A stretch of DNA of 37,228 nt from Phenylobacterium sp. (lineage in GTDB: Bacteria; Pseudomonadota; Alphaproteobacteria; Caulobacterales; Caulobacteraceae), in contig NZ_JANINU010000134.1 of NCBI RefSeq assembly GCF_024508875.1, positions 1-37,228 of the forward strand, given 5' to 3'. The notes under the pieces are model-generated. The model ran no database searches. It saw only the letters and a program-made list of their open reading frames with translations, and was not told where the DNA came from. A program made the position numbers and the translations under genes. Shown in pieces: positions 8,765 to 16,080 of this stretch (position 1 is the first letter of the stretch; every line of letters begins with the position of its first letter).

Positions 8765-10359
8765 GGCTGGCCGCGCTCCTGACGGCGACCGCGCTGGTCG
8801 CCACCTCCGCCCTCGCCCAAAATCCGGCGCCGACCGCGCCGCCAGCCGCCCCGCCGCCGGCCGCGGCCAACGCAGGACCGTTCTCGATCCCGATGTCGCG
8901 TCCGACCGCGCCGGGGCCGGTGGAGCCCCTGCCCGCCCCGAAGCGGTTCGTGACCAAGCACACGATCGCGGTGAAGGGCCAGAAGATCGCCTACACGGCC
9001 ATCGCCGGCGAGACCTACCTCTACAATCGCGCCGCCGAGCCGATCGGCTCGATCTTCTCGTTCAGCTACCTGAAGGACGGGGCGGCAGATCCCAAGCGGC
9101 CGGTGCTGTTCGTATTCAACGGCGGGCCGGGCTCGTCGTCGCTGTGGCTGCACATGGGCGTCGTGGGACCCCGCCGGGTGGTGCTGGACCAGGAAGTGAA
9201 CCCCTCCAACGTCCCGCCCTTCGGCATCGCCGACAACCCGTACAGCCTGATCGACGTGGCAGACCTGGTGTTCATCGACCCGGTGGGCACGGGCTGGTCG
9301 AAGGTCGTCGGCAAGGGAACCACCGCCGACTTCTGGGGCGTCGACGAGGACGCCGACACCGTCAGCCAGTTCATCGAGCTGTGGCTGACCGAGCACCGGC
9401 GCTGGAATTCGCCCAAGTTTATCATGGGCGAGAGCTATGGCTCGGTCCGCGCCGCGGTGCTGCCGCGCGCGCTGATGGGCGGGCCGCTCTACATGGGCGT
9501 GATGCGCGGGATCACCGTGAACGGCGTGATCCTGCTGGGCACGACGCTGGGCGCGCGCAACGCCTCGGGCGAAGCCGGCGCGGCCGAGATGAGAACGGCG
9601 CTGGGCCTGCCGGCCTTGGCCGACACCGCCTGGTACCACCAGAAGATCGACCGCAAGGGCCGCGGGCTGGAGGCCTTCCACCAGGAGGTCACCGCCTTCG
9701 CCAAGGGCGACTACCTGGACGCCCTGAAGAAGGCCAAGGCCGGAACGCTCGGCGCCGCCGAGCGCGCGGCGGTCACCGACAGGCTGTCGGGCTACACCGG
9801 CCTGCCGCCCGCCGCCTTCGAGAAGAGCCTCGCCGTGCCCGACGCCGCGTTCGGCCGCATGGTGCTGGCCGACAAGGGGCTGCAGGTGGGCGCCTACGAC
9901 AGCCGCTACACACTGCCGCTGGCGAACAGCGGCAATGATCCCGTCGGCGACGACCCGGCCATGGGCCGCTACGTCCCCGGCTTCGTGGCCGCCTTCCACC
10001 AGATGATCGCCGACGACCTCAAGGTGGAGATGGACCGCCCCTACGGCGCCATCGTCTGGAAGGACCTGCTGCCGTCGTGGAACTGGGACCGCAAGGGCGT
10101 GCCCGAGGGCCAGAGCTTCGCCACCGACCTCGCCGTCGCCATGCGGCGCAACGAGACGATGCGGGTGCTGGTCGCCTCCGGCTACTACGACCTGACCACC
10201 CACACCGCCCCGGCCGAATACTCGGTCGAGCAGGCGAAGATGCCCATGGATCGCGTCATGCTCCGCCGCTACGCCTCGGGCCACATGCTCTACCTCGGCG
10301 ACACCGCCGGCGCCTTCGCCGACGACGTACGGACCCTGATCCGCGACGCGACGAGGTAG
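8761..10359 (+). CDS. Secreted S10 family serine carboxypeptidase-like protein
   Basis: The start is the GTG at 8761, which shares GTGA with the stop of the preceding PLP enzyme gene; this overlap and the signal peptide right after it (RLAALLTATALVATSALAQ) fix the start. The mature 532-residue product begins with a Pro/Ala-rich linker to about residue 60, then the S10 domain. The domain shows FNGGPGSSS, FIDPVGTGWS, the nucleophile motif GESYG (Ser225), GYYDLTT (Asp477) and SGHMLY (His508). All triad residues are present, so an active periplasmic or surface carboxypeptidase is expected. Coupling to the exported PLP enzyme suggests that release of terminal amino acids and their modification are linked steps. 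Downstream, the repeat island begins. Confidence 0.92.
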   Translation: MRLAALLTATALVATSALAQNPAPTAPPAAPPPAAANAGPFSIPMSRPTAPGPVEPLPAPKRFVTKHTIAVKGQKIAYTAIAGETYLYNRAAEPIGSIFSFSYLKDGAADPKRPVLFVFNGGPGSSSLWLHMGVVGPRRVVLDQEVNPSNVPPFGIADNPYSLIDVADLVFIDPVGTGWSKVVGKGTTADFWGVDEDADTVSQFIELWLTEHRRWNSPKFIMGESYGSVRAAVLPRALMGGPLYMGVMRGITVNGVILLGTTLGARNASGEAGAAEMRTALGLPALADTAWYHQKIDRKGRGLEAFHQEVTAFAKGDYLDALKKAKAGTLGAAERAAVTDRLSGYTGLPPAAFEKSLAVPDAAFGRMVLADKGLQVGAYDSRYTLPLANSGNDPVGDDPAMGRYVPGFVAAFHQMIADDLKVEMDRPYGAIVWKDLLPSWNWDRKGVPEGQSFATDLAVAMRRNETMRVLVASGYYDLTTHTAPAEYSVEQAKMPMDRVMLRRYASGHMLYLGDTAGAFADDVRTLIRDATR

Positions 10360-10442
10360 GGCGGAGAGCGGGCGCCGCGCTCGATCCCCCCAAACCACCA
10401 TTCATCCGGGGCATCGGGGCGACCAGCAGCGGAACGTCCCCC

Positions 10443-11006
10443 TCCTCTCCCCCCGAGCTTGCGAGAGAGGGGAGAGGGTAGGGAGAGGGGCGACGCAGGA
10501 CGCGCCGCTGCCGCTCCGGGTTCAGCCAGGATCCACCGAAGGATGCTCGCCGCCGCAGGCCAGAAGGATCTCGCGGCACACGTCGTCGCGGCTTTCCAGC
10601 ACCGATGAGTTCCAGAACCGGATGACCGTCAGGCCAAGGCCCTCCAGGTAGGTGGTCCGCCGGGCGTCGTACTCGGCCTGCTCGGAGTGCTGCCCGCCAT
10701 CGAGCTCCACCACCAGGGCCGCCTCGACGCAGAGGAAATCCACGATGAACGGCCCCTTCGGGACCTGACGGCGCCAGCGCCAGCCGCCGAGCCTGCGGCC
10801 GCGCAGGGCGTTCCACAGGCGCGCCTCGGCGTCGGTGTCCTCGCGCCGAAGCGCCCGCGCCCGGTCGCGCTGGGTCTGGTCCTTCAGCGTCTTGAACGTC
10901 GCCATCGCTGCGTAGGGCGGGTCATGGCTGAACCGTCGCGCAAGCATTCAGGCCTGCGTCGCCCCTCTCCCTACCCTCTCCCCTCTCGCTTCGCGGGGGG
11001 AGAGGA
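10443..11006. mobile_element. Inverted-repeat unit enclosing a DUF559 endonuclease gene
   Basis: Arms of about 55 bp (10443-10499 and 10953-11006) are near-perfect reverse complements; the run CCTGCGTCGCCCCTCTCCC and what follows match for about 35 bases before a small internal change (TCGCAAGCTC against GCTTCGC). Between them lies only the DUF559 gene, read toward the left arm. Just outside the arms, a 33-bp sequence is found twice in direct orientation (10386-10419 and 11050-11082; shared core ATTCATCCGG), like a flanking duplication or a further repeat. A gene-less copy follows at 11315-11521. The layout resembles a small mobile or REP-associated unit. Mobility is inferred, not shown. Confidence 0.5.
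10522..10905 (-). CDS. DUF559 family (Vsr-like) endonuclease domain protein
   Basis: This 127-residue protein starts at the ATG at 10903-10905 (MATFKTLKD); the frame extends 14 codons further upstream but without added conserved sequence. It matches the DUF559 pattern: RLWNALRGRRLGGWRWRRQ, then PFIVDF (Asp56), VVELDGGQH (Glu67, Asp69, His73), then a D..R...L..LGL.VIRFWN tail. This is the restriction-endonuclease-like fold related to very-short-patch repair enzymes, with Asp56 and Glu67 the likely metal ligands. The biological role of DUF559 proteins is not established. It is the only gene inside long inverted repeats, and its last codons and stop lie within sequence shared with a gene-less copy of the unit, which suggests the gene and the repeat travel together. 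Confidence 0.88.
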   Translation of the reverse strand: MATFKTLKDQTQRDRARALRREDTDAEARLWNALRGRRLGGWRWRRQVPKGPFIVDFLCVEAALVVELDGGQHSEQAEYDARRTTYLEGLGLTVIRFWNSSVLESRDDVCREILLACGGEHPSVDPG

Positions 11007-11104
11007 GGCGAAGACGCCTAACGTCCGCCCGGCCCGGCGCTCACCGCATCCCCCAAACACCTATTCATCCGGCGCGTCGGGGGATCGGCGGCTGACCATC
11101 CAAC

Positions 11105-11246
11105 GCTTGATCTCGTGGCGTCGAGCCTGCCTGCCGGTCGAGGCGTGTCAAGGACGCGCCTCCGGCGCGCCGCCGCGCGGCTGGCCTCCGGCCAGTCCTT
11201 GAGACGCCTCGACCGGCAGGCTCCAATCCGTCCATGAGATCGAAGC
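11105..11246. repeat. Branched palindrome able to form a cloverleaf-like cruciform
   Basis: A 27-bp arm (11129-11155) is the reverse complement of 11195-11221 with one mismatch. Pairing continues outward less perfectly, GCTTGATCTCGTGG at 11105-11118 against 11232-11246. Between the main arms are two more hairpins, CGCGCC-TCC-GGCGCG (11155-11169) and CTGGCC-TCC-GGCCAG (11181-11195). The result is a stem with two side loops. No coding sequence is evident. It sits between the DUF559 unit and its gene-less copy. Confidence 0.8.
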
Positions 11247-11314
11247 CTTCCCCTCTCCGAGGGAGCCTTATCGAAGGGAAGCAGCGAACATTGCAATGGG
11301 TGGATTGCGGATTT

Positions 11315-11521
11315 CACCTCCTCTCCCCCCGAGCTTGCGAGAGAGGGGAGAGGGCAGGGAGAGGGGCGACGCAGGACGCGCCGCTGCCACTCCCGGTTCA
11401 GCCAGGCCCCACGAGCGGCGCCCATGGAGAGGCAACGCTGGACCATCCTGCCCCGCTGATCGCCCAGCGTCGCCCCTCTCCCTCCCCCCTCCCCTCTCGC
11501 TTCGCGGGGGGAGAGGAGGTG
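11315..11521. repeat. Gene-less copy of the DUF559-flanking inverted-repeat unit
   Basis: Arms at 11315-11374 and 11465-11521 are reverse complements of each other and near-identical to those around the DUF559 gene. The left arm also carries the same inner flank (GACGCGCCGCTGCC...TTCAGCCAGG, to about 11406) that in the first unit holds the stop codon and last codons of the gene. The remaining inner part is about 60 bp and has no coding content. It looks like an internal deletion derivative of the first unit, comparable to a MITE. Confidence 0.6.
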
Positions 11522-11556
11522 AAACCGCCGAACGTCCACGAACGGTGGAAAGGGGA

Positions 11557-11743
11557 CCTCACCTCCCCGTCGCGGCAGCAACGGCGGGAGGGGAACCGAC
11601 CGCCGAAGCCGGTGCCAGCCGGCTGAAGAGCGGTTGGTGGAGGGGGCGAGCCACCTCCGCGATATCCAAGGCCGCCCCGCCACACCGCCCTGCCGGCCAC
11701 TTGCCCCCTCCACCCTCCCGCCGCTTCAGAGGGGAGGTGAAGG
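11557..11743. repeat. Nested inverted repeat in the repeat island
   Basis: Outer arms (about 11557-11594 and 11713-11743, CACCTCCCC...GGCGGGAGGG) pair imperfectly. Inner arms GGTGGAGGGGGC (11636-11647) and GCCCCCTCCACC (11703-11714) pair perfectly over 12 bases. The inner motif also occurs in the repeat at 2523-2640. Together with the two units and the branched palindrome, this accounts for most of the 945-bp gene-free stretch 10906-11850; nothing else was recognised there. Confidence 0.6.
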
Positions 11744-11850
11744 TCCGCAACGGGGCGGTCGCCGAAATGAAGACAGCGCCTGAGAGCTGACGTTCGCCGG
11801 GTCGCCAAGACGGACGTCGCGAAAGTCGGCGAGGGGGTGGGTTGCGGACG

Positions 11851-12168
11851 CTATTGTGCGCGCTCTCCCTTGAGCCGCGCTTCTACTCGCGCGACCGCGG
11901 CGTGCCATCCACCCGCCCGCGCACATTCCCGAGTCATCACGAAAAGTAGGATTATCCAGGTGGCGACCCAGAAGCCGTTCACACCGACATAGAACCAGTA
12001 AAATCCTGGCTCTGACGCCCGCCCGTACCAGTCGCCGCGCCGATATACCCGCCGATCGACAAGAGCCCGGACTAGCCACCATACGAGCGCCGACCCCAGG
12101 ACGATGTAGATCAAGGCCGACGCCATGAGCAGCAGCGAGGCAAGCGTCCGTGCCGCTGATCTGATCAT
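11851..12168 (-). CDS. Small predicted membrane protein, function unknown
   Basis: This is a 105-residue protein. The ATG at 12166-12168 is chosen because GGAG lies 5 bases upstream; a GTG two codons earlier overlaps that site. Two hydrophobic segments are visible, at about residues 9-32 (LASLLLMASALIYIVLGSAL) and 63-78 (WVATWIILLFVM), joined by a charged loop with several Arg and Tyr and followed by an Arg/Lys-rich tail. I do not recognise the family. It is divergent from the hypothetical gene at 12342. Base composition is somewhat less GC-rich than the neighbours, which may hint at later arrival. It is probably a real gene on the strength of its start signal and membrane pattern. Confidence 0.5.
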   Translation of the reverse strand: MIRSAARTLASLLLMASALIYIVLGSALVWWLVRALVDRRVYRRGDWYGRASEPGFYWFYVGVNGFWVATWIILLFVMTRECARAGGWHAAVARVEARLKGERAQ

Positions 12169-12341
12169 GGTCACTCCGTTTCGCGTCTACCCTATTGAGG
12201 CTCCCTCCAGTGCTCAATGTCGGCGAAGGGCCGAATGCCGACCTCGACGCCCGCACCGACCACCGACTCCCGGAACCGCCGCCAAGTCCCGCCCCACTAT
12301 CTACGTCCGAATTTGACGCACACACCCCCTACATCTCCCCC

Positions 12342-12929
12342 ATGTCCGCGAGCGACCGCGACCTGGAGATGATGGCCTGGCTCGCCGAGCGGGACATGGA
12401 GGCCGTCGCCCATGCGCATGCGCAGTTCACGGCCGCTACCGACCCCGACGAGGTGGCGAGCCTCGGCCGCACGTATCAGCGGGTCTCGCGCTGCCTGCGC
12501 TCCACCCTGGCGCTGAAGATGAAAGCGCAGCAGGGTCAGGCGGACGCCGCGGCCCGCACGACGATCCTGGGCCGGCGCGACGCCTTCGCCCGCGAACAAC
12601 AGATCGAGACGCGCACGCGGCAGCTCCAAGACGCCGTCGAGCGCGTGGCCGCGGCCGCCGTCGCCGACCCGGGTGAGCGCGAAGAGCGCCTCACCGACTT
12701 CGACATGGCGCTCGACGACTGGATCGAACAGCCCGACTTCATCACCGCCGACCTGGACGAACAGGTGCGCCGCGCCTGCCGCCTGCTCGACCTGCCCGAG
12801 GACCTTGCCCACACGTGGCGCACCCTGCCCCGGCCGGTCTTCGAAGACGACCAGGCCTGGGCCCACGACGCGCCGCCCGACGAGGCCGGCGCTACGGCCG
12901 ATCCGCCTCCCCTTCGCGACTCCGGGTGA
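12342..12929 (+). CDS. Hypothetical protein, helix-rich, function unknown
   Basis: With the ATG at 12342 (MSASDRDLEMMAWLAERD) the product is 195 residues; the frame is open 49 codons further upstream, but that part is proline-rich and low in complexity, so the inner start is preferred. The sequence is mostly charged and alanine-rich, with long predicted helices (residues about 5-125) and an acidic, proline-containing tail ending near residue 195. There is no signal peptide, membrane segment or recognisable catalytic motif. It may be a cytosolic, coiled-coil-like protein. Third-position GC is high, as expected of a real gene in this genome. Nearby genes give no clear hint; the S10 peptidase at 13061-14566 converges on it. 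Confidence 0.6.
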   Translation: MSASDRDLEMMAWLAERDMEAVAHAHAQFTAATDPDEVASLGRTYQRVSRCLRSTLALKMKAQQGQADAAARTTILGRRDAFAREQQIETRTRQLQDAVERVAAAAVADPGEREERLTDFDMALDDWIEQPDFITADLDEQVRRACRLLDLPEDLAHTWRTLPRPVFEDDQAWAHDAPPDEAGATADPPPLRDSG

Positions 12930-13060
12930 CGGGCCGCAACCACCCCATGGCCCGAACGTCCCGCATCATCCCGGTTTCGCCGCCCGGCGAAGATCGGACC
13001 CCTGTATCGCTTGCGGTTACGGGGTCGCGCGCCTTTGCCCCCGTGCTCCGCCGCCGTGCT

Positions 13061-14566
13061 TCAGCGCGACGCGGCCCCGGCCGTCACGAACGTCCGCACC
13101 GCCGCCGCGAAGGTCGCCAGGTTCTCCGGGTGGTCGTACACCCCATGCGGCCCCGCGAAATAGGCGGCGGTGAGCTGGGCGCCCGGCACGCCGGCCTGGT
13201 CCAGGACATAGCGGCCCGCGTAGGCGGGCGTGGTCAGGTCGTAGTAGCCCGCCGCCCAGAAGAGCCGCATCTTCGGGTTCTCGCGCATCGCCTGGCCCAA
13301 GGCCTCGTAGGGATTGGCGCCCCGCTCGTGCGTCCAGGCCGCGTTCACCTGGAAGTTCACGCCGTAGTACGGGTCGGCCGCCGGGTACTTCAGCACCTCG
13401 TTGAGGTAGCGGCCCACCACCGGGCTCGGCACTGCGCCGATCGCCGCCGGGCTGGGCGGCGGACCGGCCGGTGCGCCCGCGGCGCGCTTCGGCACGACGC
13501 CGAGCGCGGGATCGTCGATGGCGCCGTCCTGGCCGGGCTCCAGCGGCGCGGTGATCGTCACGTCGAGGAGGCCGGTCCGCAGCGACCTGTCCTTGAGGAT
13601 GTTGAACATCCAGTCGTTCTTGGACAGGCGCAGGTCCTTCTCTTCGATCAGGGCCGCCGGCACGCCGACCAGGCCCGACATCTTCTCGGCGATCCGGCGC
13701 TTGTCGGCGGCCGGCAGGCTGCCGCCCTGGATCAGCGCCGTGACGTATTCGGTGCGCGCGAACTGCAGCGCCTCGGCGAACACCTGGTCGACAGTGCGGC
13801 CGGCGCGGTCGATCTTCTGGTGATACCAGGCGCCCGCGGCCATGGTCGGCAGCGCCACCACGTAGGGCATCTCGCGGCCGGGCACGTCCCCGGCCAGGGC
13901 GATCAGCAGCACGCCGTCGAATGGCAGGTCGGCCGATATCTTCACGATGCTGGCCGCCCGCGTGGTGCCGTAGCTTTCCCCGGCCAGGTAACGCGGCGAC
14001 GCCTCGCGGCCATTGGCCTTCAGCCAGGCCTGGATCACCTGCTTAACGGCCTGGGCGTCGCCCGAGTTCGAATAGAACGCCTTGCCGTCGTTGCCCGGCA
14101 GGGGCCGCGAGAAGCCCGTGCCGACCGGATCGATGAACACCAGATCCGCGGCGTCCAGGGGGCTGACGGTGTTCGGCTCCCAGCCGCCGCCGGTGCGGTC
14201 ATCCGGCGCAGCCTTCGTGCGCTTGTAGGGGCCCAGCGCGCTCATGTGCAGCGGCGAGGACGAGGCGCCCGGCCCGCCGTTGAACAGGAACACCACCGGC
14301 CGCTTCGCGCGGTCCTTCACGCCGTCGCGGACGTAGGCGATGGTCGTGGCGGCCGCGGCCGGCTTGCCCGCCGCATCGTTCAGGAACGTCTCGGCGACCG
14401 TCGCGGTGTATTTCACCTTCTGGCCGTTGAAGACCCCGTCGTGCTTCGTGACCGCCACGCGGGGCGCAGGCGTCCCCACCGGCGTCTGCGCGATGGCCGG
14501 CGCGGCGGCGAGCGTTGCGGCGGCGAGGCTGAGGGCGGCGAGCGCGCGGCGCGTCGGTTGCGGCAT
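13061..14566 (-). CDS. Secreted S10 family serine carboxypeptidase-like protein
   Basis: This 501-residue protein starts at the ATG at 14566 with MPQPTRRALAALSLAAATLA, a signal peptide with a twin-arginine-like TRRAL start, probably cleaved after AIA near residue 26. S10 features follow in order: FLFNGGPGASSSPLH, FIDPVGTGFSRP, the nucleophile motif GESYG (Ser198), and GYYDLTTP for the aspartate. The expected GGHM.Y histidine motif is replaced by AGPHGVYDH, which still offers a histidine at about the right place. It is a close paralogue of the partial S10 gene at the left edge. It is divergent from the aminotransferase at 14801, and a palindrome in the shared upstream region could control both. 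Confidence 0.9.
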   Translation of the reverse strand: MPQPTRRALAALSLAAATLAAAPAIAQTPVGTPAPRVAVTKHDGVFNGQKVKYTATVAETFLNDAAGKPAAAATTIAYVRDGVKDRAKRPVVFLFNGGPGASSSPLHMSALGPYKRTKAAPDDRTGGGWEPNTVSPLDAADLVFIDPVGTGFSRPLPGNDGKAFYSNSGDAQAVKQVIQAWLKANGREASPRYLAGESYGTTRAASIVKISADLPFDGVLLIALAGDVPGREMPYVVALPTMAAGAWYHQKIDRAGRTVDQVFAEALQFARTEYVTALIQGGSLPAADKRRIAEKMSGLVGVPAALIEEKDLRLSKNDWMFNILKDRSLRTGLLDVTITAPLEPGQDGAIDDPALGVVPKRAAGAPAGPPPSPAAIGAVPSPVVGRYLNEVLKYPAADPYYGVNFQVNAAWTHERGANPYEALGQAMRENPKMRLFWAAGYYDLTTPAYAGRYVLDQAGVPGAQLTAAYFAGPHGVYDHPENLATFAAAVRTFVTAGAASR

Positions 14567-14615
14567 TCGGATTTCCCCTGACCTTTCACCAGCCTAGCCG
14601 TGGGCGGGCGGCATA

Positions 14616-14665
14616 TCTTTTCGTTCTCCGCCCCGCCGCAGAACGGTGCGCATGACTTATGCGCA
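14616..14665. promoter_or_regulatory. Candidate operator and shared upstream motif between divergent genes
   Basis: In the 234-bp gap between the S10 gene (minus) and the aminotransferase (plus) lies a perfect palindrome, TGCGCAT-GACTT-ATGCGCA (14647-14665), with 7-base arms and a 5-base spacer, the form of a dimeric regulator site. Nearby, TCTTTTCGTTCT (14616-14627) is identical to 6746-6757 upstream of the TonB-dependent receptor. Both copies read AGAACGAAAAGA toward the gene. No -35/-10 boxes are clear. Confidence 0.4.
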
Positions 14666-14800
14666 TGCACGATGCCGCACGCATAGGCCGCTCGGGATTT
14701 CCACCTGCGCAGGGCGAAATTGCAAAGAAAGTCCGCCACCGGCGCCTAAGCTAAGAGACTACCGCCGCCGTCAGTGCAGCGGAGCGTTCAGGGGCCAAGT

Positions 14801-15979
14801 TTGAATCCAGTCCATCCCAACCACGCGGCGCCCGCGCAGCACCCGGCCGCGGCCGGGGACCTGTTCGAGGCGGGCTCGTACGCCGAGTGGGGCCGTGCGG
14901 CGATCCGCATCCGCGAGGCCGGGCTGGACGTGTCGATGCTGTGGGACAGCACCATCGCCGAGCCGACCGCCGCGCTGGCCGCCGTGGTCCGCGAGGCGTT
15001 CGCCGATCCGGTCTCCTCGCGCTACGTCAGCGTCTTCGCCGACGGCAACCGCTTCGCCGTCGAGGCGCTCGGCCGCCGCTACGGCCTGCGTCCTGAGCAG
15101 ATCCTGACGACCACAGGGGCGACCGGCTCGCTGGCGCTGGCCCTCAAGGCGCTGGTCCAGCCGGGCGAGCACATCCTGGTGGAGACCCCGGGCTTCGACG
15201 TGCTCCAGCGCGTGGCGCGCGACGCCGGCGCCGAGGTCGACATCTTCCGCCGGCCGGCGCCGGACTTCCGCCTCGACCTCGACGACCTGCAGGCCAAGCT
15301 GAAGCCGACGACCCGCGCGGTGCTGATCACGAACCTGCACAATCCCAGCGGCGCGTGGCTCGCCCCCGACGCCATCAAGGCGGCGGCGACGATGCTGTCG
15401 AAGGCCGGCGTGGTGTTGATCGTGGACGAGGTCTACGCCGACTTCGCCCAGGCGGCCGGCGCGCCGCCCGCCGGAACCCTGGCGCCGAACGTCATCAGCG
15501 TCTCCAGCCTGACCAAGGTCTTCGGCCTCTTCGCCCTGAAGTTCGGCTGGCTGGCCGCCGATTACGAGCTGGTCGCCCGCCTGCGGCGCAGCGCGCCGGA
15601 CGGCGACATGGGCGTCTCGAAGCTCTCTCACGCCGTCGCCGCCCACGTGCTGGAGAACCCGGCGCCGTTCGAGACCCACTGGCGAGCGCTGCTGGCGGCC
15701 AGCCGGCCGACCGTGGCCAAGCATGTGGAAGCGCTGGTGGCCGACGGCCATCTGGACGGCGAGCTGCCGCCCTACGGCTGCATGTATTTCCCGCGCGTCG
15801 TCGGCGTGAGCGACACGCGCGCTCTGGCCCAGCGGCTCCTGACCGACTTCGACGTGCTAGTCGCGCCGGGCGAGTATTTCGGCGCGCCGGGCCATATCCG
15901 GATCGGCTTCGGCGCCGACCCCGACGCCATCGACGAGGGCCTCGTCCGACTTCACGCCGGCCTGACCGCGCTCCGCTGA
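14801..15979 (+). CDS. Aminotransferase class I/II (fold type I PLP enzyme)
   Basis: The preferred start is the TTG at 14801, preceded by AGGGG six bases upstream, giving 392 residues; a GTG at 14774 in the same frame lacks such a site. Fold type I features are clear: TTTGATGSLALALKAL near residue 105, NLHNPSGAW for the substrate/cofactor asparagine segment, VDEVYADF with the cofactor-pairing Asp and Tyr, SSLTKVFG with the PLP lysine (Lys239), and HIRIGFG with the carboxylate-binding Arg near the end. It lacks a signal peptide, so it is cytosolic. Some relatives of this subgroup are annotated as capreomycidine synthase-like, but substrate cannot be assigned. The gene could act on amino acids released by the neighbouring peptidases. 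Confidence 0.88.
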   Translation: MNPVHPNHAAPAQHPAAAGDLFEAGSYAEWGRAAIRIREAGLDVSMLWDSTIAEPTAALAAVVREAFADPVSSRYVSVFADGNRFAVEALGRRYGLRPEQILTTTGATGSLALALKALVQPGEHILVETPGFDVLQRVARDAGAEVDIFRRPAPDFRLDLDDLQAKLKPTTRAVLITNLHNPSGAWLAPDAIKAAATMLSKAGVVLIVDEVYADFAQAAGAPPAGTLAPNVISVSSLTKVFGLFALKFGWLAADYELVARLRRSAPDGDMGVSKLSHAVAAHVLENPAPFETHWRALLAASRPTVAKHVEALVADGHLDGELPPYGCMYFPRVVGVSDTRALAQRLLTDFDVLVAPGEYFGAPGHIRIGFGADPDAIDEGLVRLHAGLTALR

Positions 15980-16080
15980 CCTGACGTCACCTTTGTCGAC
16001 CGGACCCGCCGACGGCGGCTTGCGGTCCGCCGCAGTTCGCACCACTCTGGGATGCAAGTGCAATTGCTGGGTGAAACCAG

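Noticed and set aside
10443..11743. CRISPR array in the repeat island
   Set aside because: The repeats are inverted and unevenly spaced; there are no regular spacers and no cas genes.
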